DNA of 64,000 nt, from the NCBI GenBank assembly GCA_025999455.1, contig AP024683.1, positions 441,501 through 505,500 on the forward strand, in the 5' to 3' direction. The notes beneath the pieces are model-generated. The model was not told the DNA's origin, made no database searches, and was given only the letters and a program-made list of their open reading frames with translations. This DNA is from Geminicoccaceae bacterium (lineage in GTDB: Bacteria; Pseudomonadota; Alphaproteobacteria; Geminicoccales; Geminicoccaceae). Shown here in pieces: positions 55,888 to 64,000 of this stretch (the stretch's first letter is position 1; the number at the start of each line of letters is the position of its first letter). Both the position numbers and the translations under genes were made by a program.

Positions 55888-58368
55888 TCAGCTCGATGCG
55901 GCGGCACCCAGACGGGCGTCGGAGATCCGCCGAAGATGGTCCACGAGTTCGGGGTGACGCTTCAGGAACCGCCGGAACGCATCGCGGCGCAGGACGAGCA
56001 GCCGACAATAGCCGAGGGCCGTGACGTCGGCCCGCCGGGGCTGGCCGAGAAGCAGCGCCATCTCCCCGAACACCTCACCCGTGCCGAGCCGGACGAGACC
56101 GTCCTCGAGGTCGACCTCCACGGCGCCCGAGGCGATGAAGTAGATCGCATCGCCGCGCTCGCCGCGGCGGACGATCCGCTCGCCGGGCAGGGCCAGCCGC
56201 GCCCGCAGCAAGCGGCACAGCTCGCGCCGCCGCTCTTCGGGTAGAGCCGCGAGCAGCGGGACCCGCGCCACGAGCGCATCCGGATCGAGCCCGAGATCGA
56301 GGCGAGGGGTACTTTCGAGCGCCTTCCGGCGCGCCCGGAGGTCGGCCTGGAGGTGGCGGAAGAGTTCGGCCGAGAGGAGCCGCTCGGCGTGAAGCCGCTC
56401 GTAGTCCTCTTCTTCGAGGCGGAGTGCGACGCGCGCCAGGTACCGTCCCGTGGCTGCTTCCCAATGCGCCGGGAACTGCAGCCGGAGCGCGTCGAGCTGG
56501 CGCTCCACGCCCTCGAGCCGTTCCTCCAGGATGCGTTCGGTCGTTTCCGTGATCCGCTCACCAAACAGACGCCGGATGCGGTTGCGCGTGAAGCCCAAGA
56601 GCTCCTCGAGAACGCGCCGCCGGACCAAGAGCTTTTCGAGGCGCTGAGCGAGCCGATAGGCGAGCAGGCGGGCGAGGCCGAACCGCACGTGCAGCCACGC
56701 CGCGAACCGTGTCGCCGGATCGAGCTCGTCCTGGCGCCGGGCCGCGTGCCGGTAGCCGTGCACGCCCTCCTGCCGGAGCGCATCGAGCAGGGCATCGGCT
56801 CGGCGGACGAGGAGCGCGCCCGTTGATCGCGCGATCATGCCTTCGGCGCGCTCGCCCACGTAGAGCTCGCTCTCGCGGCCGGTGACCGTGGCCAGCGCGG
56901 CGACGAGCTGCTCGCGGGAGATGTCGCGCTCGAACGTCGGGGGCGGCGCGGCCGCGACCGCGGGCAAGGCGATCGGCGGCAAGGTTTCGAGCTCGAGACC
57001 GTGACGGATGGCAGCGGCCGACAGGCGATCGCGCAACTCGGTGCGGGCGAGCTCGAGCACGCGCTCGCGCAACAGCCGTTCCACCGGGCCGAGCCGATCC
57101 AGTCCGAGCCAGCGGAGCAGAGGTCGTAACGTCGTCGCCTGGACGAGCAGGGTGAAGAGCACGAAGCCGGTCGCCAGCACCGAGACGAGATGCTGGACCT
57201 CGGGTGGGACGCGGCGGTTCTCCGTCACCGAAAGGGCGAGGGCGAGCGTGACGGCGCCGCGCAAACCTCCCCAGAGAATGACGAGGCTGTAGCGGTGGTC
57301 GATCGGGCTGCGCCCCACGAGCCCCGTCACGAACGGCATGACGCCGTACAGGACCAGGAGGCGGGCGAGGAGGGCACCGAGAAGGAGGGCTCCGAGCCCC
57401 AGAAGGTCGCTCGTGCGGCTCGCCGCCAAGGTGCTCGGCACGAGCCCGGCGGCCAGCACGAACACGAGCGAGCTCGCCCAGAAGCCGAGCTGGGCCCAGA
57501 TCGAGCGCAGCCGCTCCCACTCGGCGCCGGCCAGCTGCCCCCGCACCGCCGTCCCGAAGACGAGCCCGGCGACCACGGTCGCCACCACCCCGGACACGCC
57601 GAGATAGAGATCGCTCACCGCGTAGCTCAAATAGGCGAGCGCGAGGCTCGCCGTGACCTCGGCCGGGCCACCTCGGTCGAGACGCCCGACGAGGGTCGCG
57701 GCCAGCCGGCCGAAGAGCGCGCCCACCGCGCCCCCGCCGAGGAAACTCGCGAGGAAGCCGAACGCCGCCTCGACCGCGTCGAACCGGACCGGCTGCAGGA
57801 CGGCCGTCAGAACCAGCCCGAAGAGCGCGATCGCCGCCGCGTCGTTGAGGAGGCTCTCGCCCTCGACGATCGTCGTGAGCCGCCGGGGTGCCCCGACCTC
57901 GCGGAAGATCGAGACGACCGCGCTCGGATCGGTCGTCGCGACGATCGCCGCGACCAGGAGACAGGCAGCGAGCGCGTGACCGGTGGCCCACCACACGGCC
58001 AAGCCGCCGAGCAGCGTGCAGACCAGGACCGCGACGACCGCCAGGACGAGGACCGGCCCGAGCTCTTCGACCAGCTCGCGGCCATCCAGCGCGAGGGCGG
58101 TTTCGAAGAGGAGGATCGGCAGGAACACCCAGAGGAACAGGTCGGAGGTGATCGACAGCTCGCCGAAGCCGCGCAGGAAGTCGAGGAACGGGTCGGGCAA
58201 GAGCTCGCCGCTCGGTCCGGCGAAGCTGGTCGCGACCGCCAGCGCACAACCGAGGGCCGCGAGAAGCACGGTCGCGGGCAAGCGGAGCGCCTGCGCGGCG
58301 GCCGGCAACAGGGCGATCAGCGCCAAGAGCCCGGCCACCTCGAACACGACCCGGGCGATCTCGACCAT
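55888..58368 (-). CDS. CPA1-type Na+/H+ antiporter with C-terminal cyclic-nucleotide-binding domain
   Basis: 826 residues. The first ~400 form a 12-helix NhaP/NHE-type exchanger (for example LLVAAIVATTDPSAVVSIFREVGAP near 145 and IVEGESLLNDAAAIALFGLVL near 172, holding the ion-site Asp residues; ILWGGLRGAVTLALALSV near 362). A cytoplasmic stretch (about 440-690) is rich in charged helices. The last ~120 residues are a cNMP/Crp-type domain: RIVRRGERGDAIYFIASGAVEVDLEDG then GEVFGEMALLLGQPRRADVTA. The plan resembles plant SOS1. ATG 58368 starts MVEIARVVFEVAGLLAL; extension to 58506 would overlap mnmG. It is inserted between mnmE and mnmG on the opposite strand. Confidence 0.92.
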   Translation of the reverse strand: MVEIARVVFEVAGLLALIALLPAAAQALRLPATVLLAALGCALAVATSFAGPSGELLPDPFLDFLRGFGELSITSDLFLWVFLPILLFETALALDGRELVEELGPVLVLAVVAVLVCTLLGGLAVWWATGHALAACLLVAAIVATTDPSAVVSIFREVGAPRRLTTIVEGESLLNDAAAIALFGLVLTAVLQPVRFDAVEAAFGFLASFLGGGAVGALFGRLAATLVGRLDRGGPAEVTASLALAYLSYAVSDLYLGVSGVVATVVAGLVFGTAVRGQLAGAEWERLRSIWAQLGFWASSLVFVLAAGLVPSTLAASRTSDLLGLGALLLGALLARLLVLYGVMPFVTGLVGRSPIDHRYSLVILWGGLRGAVTLALALSVTENRRVPPEVQHLVSVLATGFVLFTLLVQATTLRPLLRWLGLDRLGPVERLLRERVLELARTELRDRLSAAAIRHGLELETLPPIALPAVAAAPPPTFERDISREQLVAALATVTGRESELYVGERAEGMIARSTGALLVRRADALLDALRQEGVHGYRHAARRQDELDPATRFAAWLHVRFGLARLLAYRLAQRLEKLLVRRRVLEELLGFTRNRIRRLFGERITETTERILEERLEGVERQLDALRLQFPAHWEAATGRYLARVALRLEEEDYERLHAERLLSAELFRHLQADLRARRKALESTPRLDLGLDPDALVARVPLLAALPEERRRELCRLLRARLALPGERIVRRGERGDAIYFIASGAVEVDLEDGLVRLGTGEVFGEMALLLGQPRRADVTALGYCRLLVLRRDAFRRFLKRHPELVDHLRRISDARLGAAASS

Positions 58369-58467
58369 CTCCTCGTCTCGTCCGATTGCCTCGGTGGGCT
58401 CTAGCACGGGCGGGGCCGGCGGTCCCGCCGCTTGACGCTCCCGGGCGGTCTTTGCACAAGCCGCCCC

Positions 58468-60315
58468 ATGCGGAGGCTCGACGTCATCGTCGTCGGCGGC
58501 GGTCACGCCGGCACCGAAGCCGCGGCGGCTGCGGCGCGCCTCGGAGCGCGCACCCTCCTACTCACCCATAGCCGGGCGACCATCGGCGCGATGTCGTGCA
58601 ACCCGGCGATCGGTGGTCTGGGGCGCGGCCAGCTCGTACGCGAGATCGACGCGCTGGACGGGCTCATGGCCCGTGCCATCGACGCGGCGGGCATCCACTT
58701 CCGGGTCCTCGGCGCGAGCAAGGGGGCCGCCGCCCAGGGTCCGCGCGCGCAGGCCGACCGGCGGCGCTACGCCGAGGCGATCCATGCGCTCCTCGCCGAA
58801 CGAGCCGGCCTCGAGATCGACGAGGCCGAGGCGGCGGAGCTCCTGGTCGAGAACGGGCGCTGCGTCGGGATCGAGACGGCGGCCGGCGAGCGGCTCCGGG
58901 CCGGTGCCGTCGTGCTCACCACCGGAACCTTCCTGCGCGGGGAGATCCACCTCGGTCGCCGACGCTGGCCCGCCGGTCGTTTCGGTGAAGCCGCGGCACA
59001 GCGGCTGTCGGCGAGCCTCTTGCGCCACGGGCTGGCACTCGGCCGCCTCAAGACCGGCACACCGCCGCGCCTTCTCCGCGCCAGCATCGACTTCACGTCG
59101 CTCGAGCGCCAGCGGGGCGACGATCCTCCGCGCCCCTTTTCGTTCCTCACCGACCGGATCGATCGGCCGCAAGTCGACTGCTGGATCACCTGGACCAGCG
59201 AGCGCACGCACCGGCTGATCCGCGACCATTTGCACGAGGCGCCGATCCACAACGGCCAGATCCGTGCGACGGGCGTGCGCTACTGCCCCTCGATCGAGGA
59301 CAAGATCGTCCGCTTCCCCGACCGACAGCGGCATCAGATTTTTTTGGAGCCCGAGGGTTTCGACGACCCGCTCGTCTATCCGAACGGCATCTCGACCGCC
59401 CTGCCGGAGGAGCTCCAAGAGGCCTTGATCCGCACGATCCCGGGCCTCGAACGGGCCGAGATCGTTCGGCCGGGCTACGCGATCGAGTACGATCACGTCG
59501 ACCCACGGGAGCTGCGGCCGACGCTCGAGGTCGATCGGCTGCCCGGCCTGTTCCTGGCCGGCCAGATCAACGGCACGACCGGCTACGAGGAAGCGGCCGC
59601 ACAGGGGCTGCTCGCCGGGCTCAACGCCGCCCTCGCGGCGGGGGGGCGTTCCGGTCTCGTGCTCGACCGCGCCCAGGCGATGATCGGCGTGCTGGTCGAC
59701 GATCTCGTAACCCAGGGCGCGAGCGAGCCCTATCGGATGTTCACCTCCCGATCCGAGTATCGGTTGCTGCTGCGGGCCGACAACGCCGACCGTCGACTCA
59801 CGCCGATCGGCGTCGACATCGGCTGCGTCGGCGGCGAACGGGCGCGCCGCCTCGCGCGCAAGGAGGCGGCGATCCGGAGCCTGGAGGCACGGCTCGAACA
59901 GCTTCAGCTCACGCCGGACGAGGCGGCGCGCCGGGGCCTCGAGGTCAATCGAGACGGCCGGCGACGCAGCGCCCGCGAGCTCTTGGCGCTGCCTGGCGTC
60001 GATCTCCGACGGCTGGCTGGGATCTGGCCCGAGCTCGCCGAGGTGCCGGCGGAGGTAGCCGAGCAGGTCGAGATCGAGGCGCGCTACGCGCCCTATCTGC
60101 GGCGGCTGGAGGCGGAGATCGAAGCCTTCCGCCGGGACGAGCGACTGGCCCTACCCCGCGATCTCGACTACCGTCGCCTGGACGGGCTTAGCCTGGAGCT
60201 CCGCGAAAAGCTCGCCCAGGCACGCCCGGCGACCCTGGCCGCGGCCGGCCGGGTTCCGGGCATCACGCCGGCGGCCCTCGCTCTGTTGTGGCGACACGCT
60301 CGCCGCGCCGCATGA
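58468..60315 (+). CDS. mnmG: tRNA uridine-5-carboxymethylaminomethyl modification enzyme MnmG
   Basis: 615 residues. FAD fold [23 protein letters not shown] near 6-28, [24 protein letters not shown] near 43-66, [11 protein letters not shown] near 190 and [26 protein letters not shown] near 360 are all MnmG hallmarks, and the C-terminal helical domain is complete. With MnmE it adds the (carboxymethyl)aminomethyl group to tRNA U34. ATG 58468 begins the conserved region; its ribosome-binding site is weak. The stop overlaps rsmG as ATGA. Confidence 0.96.
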   Translation: MRRLDVIVVGGGHAGTEAAAAAARLGARTLLLTHSRATIGAMSCNPAIGGLGRGQLVREIDALDGLMARAIDAAGIHFRVLGASKGAAAQGPRAQADRRRYAEAIHALLAERAGLEIDEAEAAELLVENGRCVGIETAAGERLRAGAVVLTTGTFLRGEIHLGRRRWPAGRFGEAAAQRLSASLLRHGLALGRLKTGTPPRLLRASIDFTSLERQRGDDPPRPFSFLTDRIDRPQVDCWITWTSERTHRLIRDHLHEAPIHNGQIRATGVRYCPSIEDKIVRFPDRQRHQIFLEPEGFDDPLVYPNGISTALPEELQEALIRTIPGLERAEIVRPGYAIEYDHVDPRELRPTLEVDRLPGLFLAGQINGTTGYEEAAAQGLLAGLNAALAAGGRSGLVLDRAQAMIGVLVDDLVTQGASEPYRMFTSRSEYRLLLRADNADRRLTPIGVDIGCVGGERARRLARKEAAIRSLEARLEQLQLTPDEAARRGLEVNRDGRRRSARELLALPGVDLRRLAGIWPELAEVPAEVAEQVEIEARYAPYLRRLEAEIEAFRRDERLALPRDLDYRRLDGLSLELREKLAQARPATLAAAGRVPGITPAALALLWRHARRAA

Positions 60316-60968
60316 GCGGATCCGAGCCGCTCGACCCGGTCGGGTTCAGTCGGATCGTCCCTGTTTCACGTGAAACACTCGAGCGCCTCGAGCTCTGGCT
60401 CGCCGAACTCCGCCGTTGGCAAGCCCGCATCAATCTCGTGGGCGCCTCGACGCTCGACGATCCGTGGCGCCGTCACATCCTCGACTCCGCCCAGCTCCTC
60501 CGCTTCCTCCCGCCGGGTACGCGCCGCCTCGTCGACCTCGGGAGCGGCGCCGGCCTGCCGGGTCTGATCCTCGCGATCCTCGGCGTGCCCGAAGTCCATC
60601 TCGTCGAGAGTGACCGTCGAAAGGCCGCCTTCCTTCTCTTTTGCAAGGGCAAGCTCGGGCTCGAGGGGGTGGTCGTGCACGCCGAACGCGCCGAGCGGCT
60701 CCAGCTTCCCCCGGCCGACGTCGTGACCGCCCGGGCGCTCGCCCCGCTCGACGAGCTCCTGCCCCTCGCCCTACGGTTCGCCGATTCGCGAACACGCTTC
60801 TTGTTCCTCAAAGGTCGCGAGGTCGAGAGCGAGTTGACCCGCACTCGACGGTCCTGGAAGATCACCGCGCGGCTCCATCCGAGCCTCGCTTCCGCCGAGG
60901 GCCGGATCCTGGAGATCGAGCAGGTGTGCGCCATCGGGACCGAGCCGGACGAACGCCATGCCCCGTGA
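60312..60968 (+). CDS. rsmG: 16S rRNA (guanine-527-N7)-methyltransferase RsmG
   Basis: 218 residues. The SAM-binding motif [18 protein letters not shown] lies near 75-92, then [14 protein letters not shown] and [17 protein letters not shown]. The early sequence [27 protein letters not shown] includes residues encoded by the second parS site (60362-60377). ATG 60312 overlaps the mnmG stop. It methylates G527 of 16S rRNA. Its last 11 bases overlap parA. Confidence 0.95.
   Translation: MSGSEPLDPVGFSRIVPVSRETLERLELWLAELRRWQARINLVGASTLDDPWRRHILDSAQLLRFLPPGTRRLVDLGSGAGLPGLILAILGVPEVHLVESDRRKAAFLLFCKGKLGLEGVVVHAERAERLQLPPADVVTARALAPLDELLPLALRFADSRTRFLFLKGREVESELTRTRRSWKITARLHPSLASAEGRILEIEQVCAIGTEPDERHAP
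60362..60377. other. parS centromere-like site 2 (inside rsmG)
   Basis: TGTTTCACGTGAAACA, identical to site 1, within the 5' coding part of rsmG, where it encodes Val-Ser-Arg-Glu-Thr. Overlap of parS with this part of rsmG occurs in other bacteria. It is the nearer site to parAB (about 600 bases). Confidence 0.95.
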
Positions 60969-61746
60969 GCGGATCGTCGCCATCGCCAACCAGAAGGGCG
61001 GTGTGGGCAAGACCACGACCGCCATCAATCTCGGGACCGCCCTTGCCGCCGCCGGTCGGCGCACCTTGATCCTCGACTTCGACCCGCAGGGCAACGCCTC
61101 GACCGGCCTCGGGATCGAGCGGAGCGCCCGCCGCGTCACGAGCTACGATCTGCTCCTCGGGCGCGCGAGCCTCGCCGAGGCGATCCAGCCGACCCGCGTC
61201 CCCGGGCTGTCGATCGTTCCGGCCACGGTCGACCTCTCCGCCGCCGAGGTCGAGCTCGTCGGCGATCCGCGGCGCGTCTACCGGCTCAAGGATGCCGTGG
61301 CCGGCTCGACCGGTGGGTTCGATTTGACGCTTGTCGACTGCCCGCCCTCGCTCGGGCTGTTGACGGTCAACGCCCTGGTCGCCGCCCACGGCGTGCTCGT
61401 GCCCTTGCAGTGCGAGTTCTTCGCCCTCGAGGGCTTGAGCCTGCTGCTGCGGACGATCGAGCGCGTCCGCCGGAACTACAACCCGGTCCTCGAAATCGAG
61501 GGCGTCCTGCTCACCATGTTCGACCGGCGCAACAATCTCTCCGGGCAGGTCGAGACCGACGTGCGGAGCTTCCTCGGCGACCGCGTCTTCGAGACCGTGA
61601 TCCCGCGCAACGTGCGGATTTCGGAGGCGCCGAGCCACGGCCTTCCCGTGCTGCTCTACGATCTCGCCTGCGCCGGCTCCAAAGCCTACGCCAAGCTCGC
61701 GGGCGAACTCTTGCGCAAGACCCCCGAGCCGGCGCGCGCGGCGTGA
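60958..61746 (+). CDS. parA: Chromosome partitioning ATPase ParA
   Basis: 262 residues. The deviant Walker A KGGVGKTTTAIN lies near 12-23, DFDPQGNASTGLG near 41-53, and DCPPSLGLLTVNALVAA near 125. It lacks an N-terminal DNA-binding extension, as in chromosomal (Soj-type) ParA. It drives segregation of ParB-bound origins. ATG 60958 overlaps rsmG by 11 bases and parB starts 13 bases after its stop. Confidence 0.96.
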   Translation: MPRERIVAIANQKGGVGKTTTAINLGTALAAAGRRTLILDFDPQGNASTGLGIERSARRVTSYDLLLGRASLAEAIQPTRVPGLSIVPATVDLSAAEVELVGDPRRVYRLKDAVAGSTGGFDLTLVDCPPSLGLLTVNALVAAHGVLVPLQCEFFALEGLSLLLRTIERVRRNYNPVLEIEGVLLTMFDRRNNLSGQVETDVRSFLGDRVFETVIPRNVRISEAPSHGLPVLLYDLACAGSKAYAKLAGELLRKTPEPARAA

Positions 61747-61759
61747 CGAGCAACCCCTC

Positions 61760-62647
61760 ATGAGCGGTGACGAGCAGAGCCCCGGCAAGCGGCGCAGCCT
61801 CGGCATGGGCCTCGCCGCCCTCCTCGGCGGTGAGCGTGATCTTCTCGAACCGGTCGGTGGCGAACGGAGTCGGCCGACCGAGACGGTGCCGATCGAGTTC
61901 CTCCGCCCCTCGCCCCTCCAGCCGCGCCGTAACTTTTCCGAAGAGGAGCTCGACGCGCTCGCCCAATCGCTGCGGGAGAAAGGCGTGCTTCAGCCCCTGC
62001 TCGTCCGACCCGCCCCGGCCGGTGCCCCGGGTTACGAGATCGTCGCCGGCGAGCGGCGCTGGCGGGCGGCGCAACGCGCCGGACTGCACGAGCTCCCGGT
62101 CGTCGTCCGCGAGCTCGACGATCGGGCCGTCCTCGAGCTCGCCCTCGTCGAGAACCTGCAGCGCGCCGATCTCGGTCCGCTCGAGGAGGCCCGGGCCTAT
62201 CGGCGGCTCGTCGAAGAGTTCGGCCACGACCAGGAAGCGATCGCCGGACTGGTCGGGAAGAGCCGCAGCCACGTCGCGAACACGATGCGACTTCTGGCGC
62301 TGCCCGAGCCGGTGGCGGCGTTGCTCGAGGCCGGGCGGATCACGGCCGGCCATGCCCGGGCGTTGTTGGCGGCTGCCGATCCGGTCGCGCTCGCCGAAGA
62401 GGTCGTTCGCCACAATCTTTCCGTGCGCGAGACCGAAGAGCTCGTCCGCCGCCAGGCTCGTCACGCTTCGGAGCGACCCAAAGGCCGGCGTCGGGATCCG
62501 AACCTGGTCGCCCTGGAGCAGGAACTTTCGAGCCGGCTCGGCCTCACCATCGCGCTGCGACCGATGGGTGACGGCGGCTGGCTCAGCATCCGCTACTCGT
62601 CGGTCGATCAATTCGAGCAGATCCTCGATCGCCTCACAGGCGGTTGA
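61760..62647 (+). CDS. parB: Chromosome partitioning protein ParB (CTPase, parS-binding)
   Basis: 295 residues. RRSLGMGLAALLGG near 11-24 is the ParA-contacting N-terminal peptide. The CTPase/ParB-N domain has LQPRRNFSEEELDALAQSLREKGVLQPLLVRP and the GERRWRAAQRAG nucleotide motif near 97. ENLQRADLGPLEEARAYRRLVEEFGHDQEAIAGLVGKSRSHVANTMRLLALP near 130-180 holds the helix-turn-helix that reads parS. A C-terminal dimerisation domain follows. It loads at the two parS sites here. Confidence 0.96.
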   Translation: MSGDEQSPGKRRSLGMGLAALLGGERDLLEPVGGERSRPTETVPIEFLRPSPLQPRRNFSEEELDALAQSLREKGVLQPLLVRPAPAGAPGYEIVAGERRWRAAQRAGLHELPVVVRELDDRAVLELALVENLQRADLGPLEEARAYRRLVEEFGHDQEAIAGLVGKSRSHVANTMRLLALPEPVAALLEAGRITAGHARALLAAADPVALAEEVVRHNLSVRETEELVRRQARHASERPKGRRRDPNLVALEQELSSRLGLTIALRPMGDGGWLSIRYSSVDQFEQILDRLTGG

Positions 62648-62730
62648 CCTCACCCGCAGGTCCCTTGCCACAGGGCCCTTTCGGCGCGCATTCTCTTTTA
62701 GCGCGATCATCGCCGCCCGAGGATCTCCGA

Positions 62731-64000
62731 TTGAGCGAGACGAGCACCGCCGAGCGGGCGCTCGCTTTGTGGCGAGCCGGCCGACGGGACGAAGCCGAGA
62801 GGGAAGCCGCTGCGGTCCTCGCGGCCGCGCCCGACGATCCCCTCGCGCTCAACATCGTGGCCGCCTGCCATCTGAGCCGCGGCGAGCCCGAGCTGGCGCT
62901 GAGCCTCCTCGATCGTGCCCTTGCCTCCGCACCGGCCGACCATACCGCTTGGAACAGCCGCGGAGTCGCCCTCCGAGCCCTCGGGCGGATGGAGGCGGCA
63001 GAAGCGGCGTTCCGCCGCGCGCACGAGCTCGCCCCGGACGATCCCGTGGTCCGCACCAATCTCGGCGATCTCCTCTTGCGGCGCGGTGAGGCCGCGGCGG
63101 CGCTCGCCGCTTTTTCGGCGGCGGTGAAGATCGCCCCCGACCTCGCGGCGGCGCGCAACGGGCTCGCCCGCGCCCGGCTCGCCCTCATGGAGCGCGCCGT
63201 GGCCGCGCACAATCGGGGTGAGCTCGAGGAGGCCGACCGTCTCTACGCGCTCGTGCTCGAGCATTGCCCGGCCGATCCGGAAGCCCTGCTCTTCCGCGCC
63301 AAGGTTCTGCGGCGACGGGGGGCGCTGGAGCCCGCGGGAACCCTCCTCGCGAGGCGCCTCGAGCTCGCTCGGGACGCTCCGGCCCTCGAGGAGCTCGGCC
63401 GTCTGCGGCGTGCCCAGGGACGCTGGAGCGAGGCGATCGCCGCGCACGAGGCAGCACTCCGCCGACGCCCGGATCACGCGCCGACCTGGCTCGAGCGGGC
63501 GGCTGCGGAGATCGCGGCCGGGCGGTTCGAGGCGGCCATCACGAGCGCCGAGCGCGCCGTCGCCCTCGCTCGGAGCGACCTCGACGCCTGGACCACGCTC
63601 GCCGCCGCCCAGCAAGGTGCCGGCCGGCTCGAGGCGGCGTGGGCGACACTCGAAGCCGCGCGGCCGCTGCGGAAGGAACCCGCCGTCGACCACTGGCTCG
63701 CCGCCTTTCTCTCGCTCTCGGGCCAGCTCGGCCGGGTCGAGGATCGAGAACGAGCGGCACGCGAGCTCCACGCCCTGCTCGACGACCTGGCCGAGCTCGA
63801 TCGTCTGGCCCGAGTGCTCGATCCGGCCCTCGGCATGCGCTTCGCGTTCCTGTTGCAGTTCACGGACTGCGCGGACGAGCGGCGCTGGCGCTTCCTTCGC
63901 CTCTTGGCCCACCGGGTCGACCCCCGACCGCGCCCGCGACCGCCCCTTCCGGAGCGGACCGGTCGACTGCGGATCGGCTATCTCTCGCCCAATTTCGGGG
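62731..64000 (+). CDS. TPR / GT41 (O-GlcNAc transferase-like) protein, N-terminal part
   Basis: At least 423 codons, open to the window edge. TTG 62731 follows GAGGAT by about 7 bases. Around eight TPR-like repeats can be read, for example DDPLALNIVAACHLSRGEPELALSLLDRAL, DHTAWNSRGVALRALGRMEAAEAAFRRAHELAPDDP, and ADPEALLFRAKVLRRRGALEPA. The last visible residues, TGRLRIGYLSPNFG, are the start of the catalytic domain of SPINDLY/OGT-type enzymes (GT41). These glycosylate Ser/Thr of proteins held by the TPR array. The gene lies 83 bases after parB. The catalytic part is outside the window, so activity cannot be judged. Confidence 0.82.
   Translation, partial: MSETSTAERALALWRAGRRDEAEREAAAVLAAAPDDPLALNIVAACHLSRGEPELALSLLDRALASAPADHTAWNSRGVALRALGRMEAAEAAFRRAHELAPDDPVVRTNLGDLLLRRGEAAAALAAFSAAVKIAPDLAAARNGLARARLALMERAVAAHNRGELEEADRLYALVLEHCPADPEALLFRAKVLRRRGALEPAGTLLARRLELARDAPALEELGRLRRAQGRWSEAIAAHEAALRRRPDHAPTWLERAAAEIAAGRFEAAITSAERAVALARSDLDAWTTLAAAQQGAGRLEAAWATLEAARPLRKEPAVDHWLAAFLSLSGQLGRVEDRERAARELHALLDDLAELDRLARVLDPALGMRFAFLLQFTDCADERRWRFLRLLAHRVDPRPRPRPPLPERTGRLRIGYLSPNFG

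Overview
The window is a GC-rich stretch of a bacterial chromosome, almost certainly from an alphaproteobacterium and probably a Rhodospirillales-like lineage. It encodes the cell-cycle regulator CtrA, a GapR (DUF2312) protein, a three-subunit proton-translocating transhydrogenase, a divergent fliI/ctrA pair, and the cluster mnmE, mnmG, rsmG, parA, parB with two perfect parS sites. The parS sites place the right-hand end close to the replication origin. Genes are tightly packed. GTG and TTG starts are common, two genes probably start at CTG, and 4-base stop/start overlaps recur. I found no tRNA, rRNA, insertion sequence, prophage or CRISPR array.

Left part (1-20.8 kb) is metabolic. It holds the tail of a pcaB-like lyase, an ABC-F ATPase, a secreted phytase-like esterase, a 2-hydroxyacid dehydrogenase divergent from xsc (sulfoacetaldehyde acetyltransferase), htpX, and maeB. 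A long minus-strand block follows: a heterotrimeric flavin/iron-sulfur amine dehydrogenase (HcnABC / D-hydroxyproline dehydrogenase type), a zinc alcohol dehydrogenase, a short SDR-like protein and pntAA-pntAB-pntB. Next come a ribbon-helix-helix protein, a glyoxalase-fold protein and a Tat-exported subunit paired with a GMC oxidoreductase.

Centre (20.8-38 kb): a tandem glycine riboswitch precedes gcvT-gcvH-gcvP. It is followed by the most unusual region. A 1347-residue beta-roll/RTX-like protein is built from 684-bp repeats that are nearly identical at DNA level. After it come a DUF6165 protein, a 1639-residue protein with three successive TPR-plus-glycosyltransferase modules, and a fourth free module overlapping it by 4 bases. 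A convergent GT4 glycosyltransferase closes the block. I propose a repeat surface protein with its own glycosylation machinery. A further TPR/GT41 (O-GlcNAc-transferase-like) gene runs off the right end.

Right part (38-64 kb): a 5'-nucleotidase-family enzyme, rhodanese, gapR, a cytochrome c, a DUF2267 gene behind a perfect FNR-type box, DUF2076, HlyU and DUF4332 proteins, two transporters, a CelD-like acyltransferase preceded by a perfect TGTGA-N6-TCACA palindrome, and a ferredoxin reductase/ferredoxin pair. Then come fliJ-fliI divergent from ctrA (with a CtrA-box-like site between), a quinone oxidoreductase and a thioredoxin-fold YyaL-like protein. Last is the origin-proximal block DUF6489-mnmE, a large Na+/H+ antiporter with a cyclic-nucleotide-binding domain, mnmG-rsmG-parA-parB, and the truncated GT41 gene.
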